From assembly GCA_048498035.1 (NCBI GenBank), contig JBEHYT010000001.1, positions 124,001 through 188,000 on the forward strand: DNA of 64,000 nucleotides, read 5' to 3'. Below are positions 52,016 through 60,193 of this stretch, in pieces. Below the pieces are notes generated by a model that was not told where the DNA came from, searched no databases, and worked only from the letters and a program-made list of their open reading frames with translations. Each line of letters begins with the position of its first letter. Positions within the stretch are counted from its first letter, which is position 1. A program made the translations under genes and the position numbers. This stretch comes from CADEDV01 sp048498035 (GTDB taxonomy: Bacteria; Bacteroidota; Bacteroidia; Chitinophagales; Chitinophagaceae).

Positions 52016-53187
52016 TGCGCACAGAAAAAAAGGCATTCGCGGGAAATGTCAAAAATGTTCATGTACTGCGGGGATTAGCGGCTTTGCTGGTTGTGATTTT
52101 TCATGCCAAATTCGTTTTTTGGAGTGGTGGTACTAAATACATTGCCGATAAGGGGTTGCATTCCGTTTGGGATAAAGCCGTCTTTTTCCTGGATATGATG
52201 TCGTCTTGCGGGCGACAATGTGTATTAATATTTTTTATTCTTTCAGCCTTTTTTATTCAGTATTCATTTGAAAAAAATAAGTATAAATGGCGTGAGTTTT
52301 ATATAATTAGAGTAATAAGAATTTATTATCCTTTTCTTTTTTCGATTCTATTTGCTTCTATCGTGCTTTATTTATGTGTTCAGGTAATAAATCACGACTT
52401 TACGTATTTTCCTCGCGAGTTTAATCAGCTGATGAGAAAGAGTTACTCGGAAATGGGCTCAATGAGGACATTTTTTCGCACCTTCTTTTTTTTCGGGAAT
52501 GGTGACTTCTATGCAGGAAATGCTGTTTATTGGTCCCTCACGCACGAAATTTTGTTTTATCTGCTTTTTCCGGTTTACTATCTTCATCTTAAGAAAGAAT
52601 GGAGATTGATCGCTGCGATGTTTTTCTTTGCATTATTGTTTGTGGTGACGCGTTCAGATATTTTCTATTTTCAGATTTTTTTTCCGATCGGTATTTTTGT
52701 AGAAAGAAATTCCGGGAAAATCCTTGGCTATTTTGGTCGACTATCCGGCAGCATACGCTTGATTATTATAGTCGTCTTGTATATTGCGATGAATCTTTTG
52801 GTCAAGCTAAAGTCATTTGGAGAAATATCTGCTGACATTACTGCCGTTTTATTGTCAATAACGGTCATAGCTTCATTAATTATGTATGAAGGAAAAACGC
52901 ATCGCTTTTTTATTAAATTGGGAGAGGTTAGTTATTCACTATACCTTTTTCACTTTCCGCTTTTATTACTCCTGTACGCGATCGTTAGCAAGTTGACTGG
53001 AATTTATTTTTTCTACAGCAGATTTTATTACCTGCCTGTTTTGGTAATTATTCCAATTAACTTCCTGTTATTCTATTTCTTTGAACGGCCGTCGCTTCGG
53101 CTTATTAAGTTTATTAAGAACAAACTAGCGAGTGGCCGTAGGGGGACTGAAAAACTGTTACTACCAGAGCAACAGAATAGCAAATGA
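52015..53187 (+). CDS. OafA/YrhL-type membrane acyltransferase
   Basis: 390 residues with about ten membrane spans. VHVLRGLAALLVVIFHAKFV (about 15-34) is the acyltransferase-3 signature, with the catalytic His in FHA. These enzymes O-acetylate or otherwise acylate surface sugars. The gene is distinctly AT-rich compared with its neighbours, which hints at separate acquisition. Overlaps the next gene by four bases. Confidence 0.9.
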   Translation: MRTEKKAFAGNVKNVHVLRGLAALLVVIFHAKFVFWSGGTKYIADKGLHSVWDKAVFFLDMMSSCGRQCVLIFFILSAFFIQYSFEKNKYKWREFYIIRVIRIYYPFLFSILFASIVLYLCVQVINHDFTYFPREFNQLMRKSYSEMGSMRTFFRTFFFFGNGDFYAGNAVYWSLTHEILFYLLFPVYYLHLKKEWRLIAAMFFFALLFVVTRSDIFYFQIFFPIGIFVERNSGKILGYFGRLSGSIRLIIIVVLYIAMNLLVKLKSFGEISADITAVLLSITVIASLIMYEGKTHRFFIKLGEVSYSLYLFHFPLLLLLYAIVSKLTGIYFFYSRFYYLPVLVIIPINFLLFYFFERPSLRLIKFIKNKLASGRRGTEKLLLPEQQNSK

Positions 53188-54257
53188 AATCCAAAGTTCT
53201 TTTCCTGCTCCCTTACCCGCTGCATCGTGCGCCGTCCCAACGGTTTCGCGTGGAGGAATATACCGCGCTGCTGGATAAGGAGGGTGTTAATTACAAACTT
53301 GTTCCCTTCCTGGATGAGAAGGCCTGGAACATCCTCTATAAAAAAGGATCATTAGTGCGGAAGGCACTGGCAGTACTAAAGGGATTTTTGAAGCGTTCCT
53401 GGCTTGTTTTTTTTGCCTCCGGCAACTATGATTTTGTATTTGTTCACCGGGAAGCTGCGCCCATCGGCCCACCTGTGTTTGAATGGTGGCTGGCCAGGAT
53501 CAGCCGAAAAAAAATCATTTACGATTTTGACGATGCGATCTGGATACCCGTTGTAACGGAAGGCAATCGCCTGGCCCGGTTTGTTAAAGCATGCTGGAAA
53601 GTTAAATATATCTGTAAATGGGCTTATAAAGTGTCTGCAGGCAACGACTACCTCGCGGCTTTTGCGCGGCAGTATAACAAGATTGTTATTTATAATCCTA
53701 CCTGCGTTAATACAGATGATAAATATCTGCCGCGAACAGATCCGGAAAATAACCCGGTGGTAATTGGCTGGACGGGCTCTCATTCCACCCTTCCTTTTCT
53801 TGCAGTTGGTATCCCTGCCATAAAAAAACTCGAATTGGAGGAGCGCTTCAGGTTTGTTGTGATTGGTGATAAGAAACCGGATTTTGATGTGGCATGTATG
53901 GAATTTGTACCCTGGAACAAGGCCACGGAAATTGAAGATCTGGCGCAGGTTGACATCGGCATTATGCCACTGAAAGATGATGCCTGGAATGAGGGAAAAT
54001 GTGGCTTTAAATTGATCCAGTACCTGGCGCTGGGAATCCCTGCTCTTGCATCACCAATCGGGGTAAACAAAAGAATCATCGTCAACGGCGAAAACGGCTA
54101 TCTCTGCGCATCCGATGAGGAATGGATACAGCGATTAAAAGAACTCTTGCACGACAAAGAATTGAGAAAAAAAATGGGTGAGAACGGGCGGAAAAAAATA
54201 GTTCAGCAATATAGTATTGCAAGTAACAGCAGGAATTTCCTGGAACTCTTTTCCTGA
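53184..54257 (+). CDS. GT4 family glycosyltransferase
   Basis: 357 residues. KIIYDFDDAIWIPVV in the N-terminal lobe, VIGWTGSHSTLPFL, DIGIMPLKDDAWNEGKCGFKL and a C-terminal YSIASNSRNFLELF match the GT-B fold GT4 enzymes; the E-G-K-C-G-F-K segment holds the donor-binding Glu region. Last gene of the operon, 41 bases before an intrinsic terminator. Confidence 0.88.
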   Translation: MKSKVLFLLPYPLHRAPSQRFRVEEYTALLDKEGVNYKLVPFLDEKAWNILYKKGSLVRKALAVLKGFLKRSWLVFFASGNYDFVFVHREAAPIGPPVFEWWLARISRKKIIYDFDDAIWIPVVTEGNRLARFVKACWKVKYICKWAYKVSAGNDYLAAFARQYNKIVIYNPTCVNTDDKYLPRTDPENNPVVIGWTGSHSTLPFLAVGIPAIKKLELEERFRFVVIGDKKPDFDVACMEFVPWNKATEIEDLAQVDIGIMPLKDDAWNEGKCGFKLIQYLALGIPALASPIGVNKRIIVNGENGYLCASDEEWIQRLKELLHDKELRKKMGENGRKKIVQQYSIASNSRNFLELFS

Positions 54258-54298
54258 CCAATTACCGGTATAGCGCATCGCACTCCGGTATAAGCAGG

Positions 54299-54322
54299 CC
54301 GCAAAATCGATTGCGGTTTTTT
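54299..54322 (+). terminator. Terminator of the exopolysaccharide operon
   Basis: CCGCAA-AATCGA-TTGCGG followed by TTTTTT. It closes the long 32-54 kb transcript. Confidence 0.85.
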
Positions 54323-54493
54323 CGTGCTTATTTTTACTAAAATTATTAGTAAGAATAATTATTATTGTCCGGGGAAAAGTTAAAAAATACGATTCTATAA
54401 TTTGACGATTCGGTAATTCGGCAAGATTCACATTAGCACATTCATCACATCAGCACATTAGCACATCATCTCAATTTCTTCCATTATCGAATC

Positions 54494-54578
54494 AGTAGTG
54501 TCCGGGAAAAACTTGTTTGCAGCTATTAATAACGGAGCATCTGTCTTTGCCGTGCGGCTTTTTTGCCTCCACGGCCGG
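54494..54578 (-). repeat. Dispersed repeat A, copy 3 (inverted)
   Basis: CAGTAGTGTCCGGGAAAAAC at one end and GCGGCTTTTTTGCCTCCACG at the other, with GCCGG after it. It is the reverse complement of copies 1 and 2 at the ends, with a different centre. Confidence 0.65.
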
Positions 54579-54648
54579 GACACAATGCTGTAATTCAATA
54601 ATTCAGTAATTCGGCAATGCTGAACACATCATCTTATTCTATTATCGA

Positions 54649-54753
54649 ATCAGTAGTGTCCGGGTAAAAGTTTTTGGTGTATACTACTAATCAGCATATT
54701 CATCACATTAGCACATTGGTATCTACCTGCGGCTTTTTTGCCTCCACGGCCGG
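54649..54753 (-). repeat. Dispersed repeat A, copy 4 (inverted)
   Basis: CAGTAGTGTCCGGGTAAAAG to CGGCTTTTTTGCCTCCACGG with a longer variable centre that contains CACATT units. Same orientation as copy 3. Confidence 0.65.
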
Positions 54754-54796
54754 CGGGCCGAGTTGCAGCTCCGGCGCTGTTTTTTGTGCTTGGCAG

Positions 54797-54868
54797 CGCC
54801 ATTCCGCTCCGCGGAACCGCACAAAAAGAAGGCGCCTCCGCCGCAACTGGTAGGTTTAAATACAATTC
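54797..54868 (-). repeat. Dispersed repeat B, copy 2 (72 bp, inverted)
   Basis: Reverse complement of 17677-17748 with two differences by eye. It begins CGCCATTCCGCTCCGCGGAA and ends TACAATTC. It lies 43 bases from repeat A copy 4, so A and B may be parts of one composite element. Confidence 0.8.
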
Positions 54869-55096
54869 TATAGTTCGACGATTCGGTAATTTGGCGATAC
54901 TTGTTTCGCTTTCCAATCAGCACATGAGCACATTTATCACATTTGCATTTCATTATCGAATCATCGAATGGCCGAATTATTGAATTCATTCGCACATCAG
55001 CACATTAGCACATTAATCAGATCGTCGGTGGCTGGGTTGCAACAGCAACAAACTGGCATTCAGTTAGCTCGTCGGAAGTGTAGCACTCTTTTTTTG

Positions 55097-55104
55097 TATT
55101 TTTG
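55097..55104 (+). promoter_or_regulatory. -7 box (TATTTTTG) upstream of asnB
   Basis: TATTTTTG fits TAnnTTTG and is 34 bases before the ATG. It starts a new transcription unit after the repeat gap. Confidence 0.45.
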
Positions 55105-55138
55105 CCCATCTTTTAAATCAGCAATCAATTACTGAACT

Positions 55139-57022
55139 ATGTGTGGTATAGCCGGGGGATTTAACCTGACCGAAAATGGAAAGCGGTATACGTCGCGGAT
55201 CCGTGAAGCCATTACCTGCATCAATCATCGCGGTCCGGATGGCCACGGTGTGTACCAGGACGACCGTGTTTCCCTTGGGCATAGGCGGCTTTCTATTATT
55301 GATACATCTACAGACGCCAACCAGCCAATGCTGAGCGCAGATGGGAATTATGTGATCATCTTCAATGGTGAAATATTCAATTTCCAGGAGTTACATGAAA
55401 AATACCTGGCGGGTGTGAAATTGCGCACACATTCAGATACAGAGATATTTCTTGAGCTGTTTGCCAGGCAGGGAACTGCCTGCTTTAGCCTGCTGCGTGG
55501 TTTTTTTGCTGCCGCTATTTTTAACCGCGCCTCCGGCGAATTGTACGTGGTGCGTGACCGGTTTGGAAAAAAGCCTGTTCATGTATTCAGCAACAATGAT
55601 GCGGTACTCTTTGCTTCTGAGTTAAAAGCTTTATTTGGATTTGGCATCCCCCGCGAGATCAACTGGAGCGTTCTTCCGTATTACCTGCAGTTAAATTATA
55701 TTCCTTCACCGTTGAGCATGGTGAAAAATGTTGTAAAGCTGGAACCCGGCCATTATATGCAGATCAGGGGCGGAGCTGTTTCGTTCCACAGCTATTACGA
55801 GCTACAACGCACCCCGGAGATCTATGGTAAATTCTCCTATGAGCAGGCAAAAAAGAAGCTCTACGAATTAATGGATGAAGCTACGCGGCTTCGGCTAATT
55901 GCCGATGTGCCGCTTGGTGCATTTCTCAGCGGTGGAATAGATTCTTCCGTTGTTGTAGCGCTTGCATCCCGGCACCAGCAGCAATTAAACACATTTTCCA
56001 TCGGGTATAAAGATCATCCCTTTTTTGACGAAACCCGTTATGCCCAGTTGGTGGCCAACCGCTATCAAACTCACCACACAGTATTTAGTTTAACCAATAA
56101 TGATTTTCTTGAGCATATCCATAATGTGCTTGAGTTTATGGACGAACCTTTTGCCGATTCATCCTCCATTCCCATGTTCATCCTTAGCCAGTACACCCGT
56201 AAGCACGTTACCGTAGCGCTTTCCGGTGATGGTGGCGACGAGGTTTTTGCCGGGTATAACAAGCACCAGGCAGAGTGGAGAATGCGACAGCCATCCTTTG
56301 CCAAATCAGCTGTTAGTGCGCTGGCACCGTTATGGAAACTGTTGCCAAAAAGCCGTAATAGCCGCATTGGTAATAAAATCCGGCAGCTTGACCGCTTCGC
56401 CGAAGGCGCAAAACTTTCTCCCGAAGAACGCTACTGGAGATGGGCCTCGATACTTGACCGCAAACATGCCACCGCTCTCTTGTCTGCCCATACAGCCGCA
56501 GCCATTGACGCAGGTGATTCGTTCAAACCATTTTATCCCCCTTTCAACGAAGATGATTTTAACGAGGTATTGCTTGCCGATATGAAAATGGTATTGCCGG
56601 GTGATATGCTCGTGAAAACAGATCTGATGAGCATGGCAAACAGCCTGGAGGTACGGTCTCCTTTCCTGGACCAGGAAGTGGTGTCATTTGCATTCGGTCT
56701 TCCTGCTTCGTTCAAAATTGATGGGCGTATGAAAAAGCGGATCGTACAGGATACCTTCCGCGATATTCTTCCGGCCGCTTTATATGATCGACCCAAACAG
56801 GGTTTTGATATACCGCTCCTGGATTGGTTCCGGAAGGAATTGTGGGGAATGATCAATGATGACCTCCTGTCTGACAGCCTGATCAGGGAACAAAATATTT
56901 TCAACGCTGAGGAAATTGCGACTGTAAAAAAGAAATTGCTGTCTTCCAATCCTGGTGATAGTCATGAAACGATCTGGGCGTTGCTGGTATTCCAGTTTTG
57001 GTACAGGAAGTATATTCTCTAG
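55139..57022 (+). CDS. asnB: Asparagine synthase (glutamine-hydrolysing)-like
   Basis: 627 residues. Begins MCGIAGGF, so Cys2 is the N-terminal nucleophile of the class II glutaminase (1-200). The synthetase half has the PP-loop SGGIDSSVV (about 267-275) and SGDGGDEVFAGY. Family length is normal. AsnB homologues inside polysaccharide loci often amidate a uronic acid or peptide part of the glycan rather than serve amino acid synthesis; that reading fits the context but is not proved. It converges on the formyltransferase with a 6-base gap. Confidence 0.88.
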   Translation: MCGIAGGFNLTENGKRYTSRIREAITCINHRGPDGHGVYQDDRVSLGHRRLSIIDTSTDANQPMLSADGNYVIIFNGEIFNFQELHEKYLAGVKLRTHSDTEIFLELFARQGTACFSLLRGFFAAAIFNRASGELYVVRDRFGKKPVHVFSNNDAVLFASELKALFGFGIPREINWSVLPYYLQLNYIPSPLSMVKNVVKLEPGHYMQIRGGAVSFHSYYELQRTPEIYGKFSYEQAKKKLYELMDEATRLRLIADVPLGAFLSGGIDSSVVVALASRHQQQLNTFSIGYKDHPFFDETRYAQLVANRYQTHHTVFSLTNNDFLEHIHNVLEFMDEPFADSSSIPMFILSQYTRKHVTVALSGDGGDEVFAGYNKHQAEWRMRQPSFAKSAVSALAPLWKLLPKSRNSRIGNKIRQLDRFAEGAKLSPEERYWRWASILDRKHATALLSAHTAAAIDAGDSFKPFYPPFNEDDFNEVLLADMKMVLPGDMLVKTDLMSMANSLEVRSPFLDQEVVSFAFGLPASFKIDGRMKKRIVQDTFRDILPAALYDRPKQGFDIPLLDWFRKELWGMINDDLLSDSLIREQNIFNAEEIATVKKKLLSSNPGDSHETIWALLVFQFWYRKYIL

Positions 57023-57028
57023 CGGGAA

Positions 57029-57799
57029 CTATTTCACTTTTTTTGTGATGCGTGTCCACCAATATCCCCACAGCGTTGGGTGATGCCAAAGCCCCGAGCT
57101 TAATTCATTCTTTTGTTCCACACTGTTTCCCGCTTCCAGGCTATGTATTACTTTTTCGAGTAAAAGAAGTCCTTCTGCCAATTGCAGGTATGGATAAGTT
57201 GCGAAATTGTCGCGCTGCTGAATCGGGATAGGACCCTGTGCCAGGATGCCGCCTGTGTCAATGCCGGTATCTACCAGGTGCACTGTAACACCTGCGTTTG
57301 CGCTGTCATTGTTTGCCAATGCCCAATAGGCGCCATGGGAACCACGGTAGCGCGGTGTTATTCCTGCATGAATATTGATAAATGTAGCAGGAACATTGTT
57401 TAGTATCTTTTTTGAAATGATACGGGTGCCATGCACAATCACGAGGTCGGGCGAATGCTTTTGTAATGCTTGCAGGCAGTTGTCGCTGTTTACAGATTCA
57501 ACGGGAATGATCACTGCCGGGGGGATTGGCGTTGCTGAAAGCCGGTAATGTTGAATAATTTCTGCTACACGCTTGCGGGAACGTTTTGACAGCATTTTGC
57601 CGGTTAGTAATTGGAATAATACCTGTCCGCCCACGGCAAACAAGCCCAGCTTTTTGATCCTTTTCTTCAAAAAAACCTTCCTTGGAACCCGTTCTTCAAG
57701 GATCACCGCAGCGACCTGAAATTTCTCAGCCAGGAAATTGTAAACAAGTGGCGTTGTATCCCACTTGCCGGCCAGCAATATTATTTTTTTAAACTGCAT
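57029..57799 (-). CDS. Formyltransferase-fold protein (sugar N-formyltransferase-like)
   Basis: 256 residues from ATG 57799. INIHAGITPRYRGSHGAYWA gives the catalytic Asn142 and His144, and VDTGIDTGGI gives Asp181, the Asn-His-Asp triad of methionyl-tRNA formyltransferase and sugar formyltransferases. It uses N10-formyltetrahydrofolate. In a glycan locus it may formylate an amino sugar such as the one made by the DegT enzyme. The frame extends to 57913 inside the deacetylase gene; the chosen start overlaps that gene by 11 bases. Confidence 0.8.
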   Translation of the reverse strand: MQFKKIILLAGKWDTTPLVYNFLAEKFQVAAVILEERVPRKVFLKKRIKKLGLFAVGGQVLFQLLTGKMLSKRSRKRVAEIIQHYRLSATPIPPAVIIPVESVNSDNCLQALQKHSPDLVIVHGTRIISKKILNNVPATFINIHAGITPRYRGSHGAYWALANNDSANAGVTVHLVDTGIDTGGILAQGPIPIQQRDNFATYPYLQLAEGLLLLEKVIHSLEAGNSVEQKNELSSGLWHHPTLWGYWWTRITKKVK

Positions 57800-58772
57800 T
57801 ATGGAGAAGGGTTTCTGAAGCAATTTGTTGCATTGTTTTACTTTGCATTCCCCACTGCTCATGCATTCGCCGGTAATGTTGTAATACCTGCTCAAGAAAA
57901 TGCAGGTTTTCATCCATGTTCACACCAAAATTATGAGGGTGCCACCAGAGATGATAGGCAAGATTGTTTTTGGCTGCAAATGAAATGCCGTTGCAAATAC
58001 GGGCCAGTCGTCGTCCCTCCAGGAAACGTAAGCGTTTCGAAACGGGACGCAGAAAACTGCTGGCAGGGATGTTTACGATCCCGTTTTCAATTTTCGGTTC
58101 AAAACAATGGTGACCTGCGATATTGATATAAGAATCTGCCAGTTTACGTGCGCGTGTCCATTTATCCAGCTCTTCATTGCTCACCGGCCTGTACAATTTC
58201 GAAGCAGGATTGCCGCGAAAGGAAGTGAGGCCATGTTTCTTACAGATTTCAATATGGCGGTCGGTAAACTGGTTTCTCGGGAATACTATACTGTGCGTTT
58301 TGATACCCTGAGTTGCCGCAATATTAATGGCAGCAACAAGGTCTTGTTCAAACGACTCCAATGATGCCTGCTCCAGGCAATAATAATGACTAAACGTGTG
58401 GGTGGCAATTTCCTGCGATGGATATTGCCGGATTTGCCGGATCAGCGATGCTGCATAGTGATAACTATCTTCTTCCTCGTTATTCCCGATACTGTCCATA
58501 TACCCGTTTTCATAGGGCGAATAGACCGGGTTTTTATATTGCGGCAGTGTAGCAGGAATAAACTCCCGGAGCATTGCACGGTCCTGCGCAAAAAGAAAAC
58601 CTACTGTTGCAAACGTTGCACTGATGCCATACTGATCAAATAGCTGCAGCATTGCGGGAATTACGTTGCGTACACCACGAATGTTCTCCCCGTAGCTTGT
58701 GATGGTTCGTTTGTCGCGAACGCCCCACATCAACTCAAAGTCGAGCGATATGATAAGATGACTGTTTTGCAT
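57789..58772 (-). CDS. Polysaccharide deacetylase (NodB homology) family protein
   Basis: 327 residues from ATG 58772; a TTG at 58793 is a less likely start. SLDFELMWG holds the catalytic Asp region (about 9-17) and THTFSHYY (about 134-141) the zinc His pair of the CE4 fold. SIVFPRNQF and a C-terminal LWWHPHNFG match the DUF-type NodB group often found with formyltransferases and asparagine synthase genes in EPS loci. No signal peptide, so it is probably cytoplasmic and acts on an intermediate. Overlaps the upstream membrane gene by 38 bases. Confidence 0.8.
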   Translation of the reverse strand: MQNSHLIISLDFELMWGVRDKRTITSYGENIRGVRNVIPAMLQLFDQYGISATFATVGFLFAQDRAMLREFIPATLPQYKNPVYSPYENGYMDSIGNNEEEDSYHYAASLIRQIRQYPSQEIATHTFSHYYCLEQASLESFEQDLVAAINIAATQGIKTHSIVFPRNQFTDRHIEICKKHGLTSFRGNPASKLYRPVSNEELDKWTRARKLADSYINIAGHHCFEPKIENGIVNIPASSFLRPVSKRLRFLEGRRLARICNGISFAAKNNLAYHLWWHPHNFGVNMDENLHFLEQVLQHYRRMHEQWGMQSKTMQQIASETLLHNAV

Positions 58773-60120
58773 AACGTTTGTCCGGAGCTTCAACGGGTAC
58801 CTTCCGGTCTTTGTAGTAAAGTATCAGCAGCAATGCTGCAAAAAATGGCATACAGGGAATCTTGTATCTTGACAGCGAACCGAAGTTACCGGTAGAGATG
58901 CCTACGGCAAATGCAAAGATGAGCGTAAAGATCAGGAAGAACATCAGGTTAGGATCTTTTACGATCATCCGGAATGTGCCAATAATGCCCCTCCTGTAAA
59001 ATACAAGCAGGGTAAATACCAGGAATGCGGTGGACTCAAGCGATGAAAGCAGTTGAATCGCCTTACCGGCCTCCCAGGGGTAGGGCCTGTACAGCGTTAC
59101 ATTCACCGCCTGCGGAAACTTGGCAAGTGTTCCCATCAGCGTTCCATCAAGTCCGCCCAGGTCATACTTTGATCCGTCGCTAACGTCAGACACCCAATAA
59201 ATATAATCTTGGGTCTTTTTCGCCTTCTTGGCGATATTATCCAGTGAATACTCATTCAGATCCCCGGCAAATTCATTGGCAAAGTATAACAACCCGGAAA
59301 CAACCACGCCCATAAATGCGAGATTCACAAGCCACCGGGCAGCCACAGATTTTATTTTGTAAGAATAGTTAAGCAGTAGCCAGAGACTTAGCGCCGGCAC
59401 AAAAGCGAGGATAATATATATTTTAATAATAGCCACCAGCGTAAAACTGATAACAATGGCTAAAATGTTTTTGAGGGAGAAATTTCGGTTTACAAATAGC
59501 TGGAATGTTCCGTGAACCATCCATCCGAGCGCGCAGATACAAATGGTATCTTTAAAAATCGCCGAGCCCCACACAAATGTACTTGGGATAAAAAGAAAGG
59601 CAATGGCAAGGGGCTTATGAAGTTTGGGATAAATGGTGGCAAATGTTTTATACATGGCCCATATACCGCTGTAAGAGAAAAACGCAAACAACAACGCAAT
59701 CGGCATATAAGTGGTGCCATTTAATAATCCAAATAACGCTGCTATAATGGACACTGTATAGCTTGCAGGATCATTATACCAGAACATTCGTAACGAGTAG
59801 GAATACACAGAAGGATCTACACTGGGCGATTTGTGCATCATCAGGCTTGTCCAGGTTGAAAAAGAATCATCCAGCGCCGAATTGATCGTTCGCGCATGGT
59901 CAAAGAAGTTCATGGTATCGCCACCGCCATAATAAAATTGATAAATCAATCCAATAAAAATGGCACCCGCAAATTTCAGGTAAAGCCCTTTGAGATAGTA
60001 GGGGCGCAGGGGATGGCCCGGCGGATATTTCCGATCCCTTGTTCTACGGGCAATGGTGATCAACACGGCCAGGTAGACCGGCGTGAGGATCAAATCCCAT
60101 AACGTTAGATATTGCGCCAT
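58735..60120 (-). CDS. Polytopic membrane protein, candidate polysaccharide polymerase
   Basis: 461 residues with about ten membrane spans and a large loop (about 270-320, NEYSLDNIAKKAKKTQDYIY...). The topology and size resemble Wzy-type O-antigen polymerases, and no other Wzy candidate is in the window. No sequence motif proves this. It heads the minus-strand trio with the deacetylase and formyltransferase and is divergent from a GT4 gene. Confidence 0.55.
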   Translation of the reverse strand: MAQYLTLWDLILTPVYLAVLITIARRTRDRKYPPGHPLRPYYLKGLYLKFAGAIFIGLIYQFYYGGGDTMNFFDHARTINSALDDSFSTWTSLMMHKSPSVDPSVYSYSLRMFWYNDPASYTVSIIAALFGLLNGTTYMPIALLFAFFSYSGIWAMYKTFATIYPKLHKPLAIAFLFIPSTFVWGSAIFKDTICICALGWMVHGTFQLFVNRNFSLKNILAIVISFTLVAIIKIYIILAFVPALSLWLLLNYSYKIKSVAARWLVNLAFMGVVVSGLLYFANEFAGDLNEYSLDNIAKKAKKTQDYIYWVSDVSDGSKYDLGGLDGTLMGTLAKFPQAVNVTLYRPYPWEAGKAIQLLSSLESTAFLVFTLLVFYRRGIIGTFRMIVKDPNLMFFLIFTLIFAFAVGISTGNFGSLSRYKIPCMPFFAALLLILYYKDRKVPVEAPDKRYAKQSSYHIARL

Positions 60121-60178
60121 TGCGACAAAATTAACGTCCTGCAGCCGGATTTCTCCCGGTAAATTGCCCTGTTTTTTC

Positions 60179-60186
60179 TACTTTTG
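60179..60186 (+). promoter_or_regulatory. -7 box (TACTTTTG) for the GT4-phosphatase pair
   Basis: TACTTTTG fits TAnnTTTG and ends 7 bases before the ATG at 60194, supporting that start over the upstream frame extension. Confidence 0.45.
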
Positions 60187-60193
60187 GTCTATT

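Larger units (their letters stand above)
54323..55096. other. Repeat-rich gap after the exopolysaccharide operon
   Basis: About 770 bp with no supported gene. It contains a TGTCCGGGG motif (54366), AATTCGG tracts (54400-54425, 54590-54617, 54875-54900), CACATTAGCACATT tracts (54426-54466, 54697-54719, 54917-54945, 54990-55014), repeat A copies 3 and 4 and repeat B copy 2. Frames here are shadows of repeat DNA. Confidence 0.65.

Noticed and set aside
54426..55014. Regularly recurring CACATTAGCACATT units as a CRISPR array
   Set aside because: Unit length and spacing are irregular, there are no unique spacers of constant size and no cas genes; it is a low-complexity tract.
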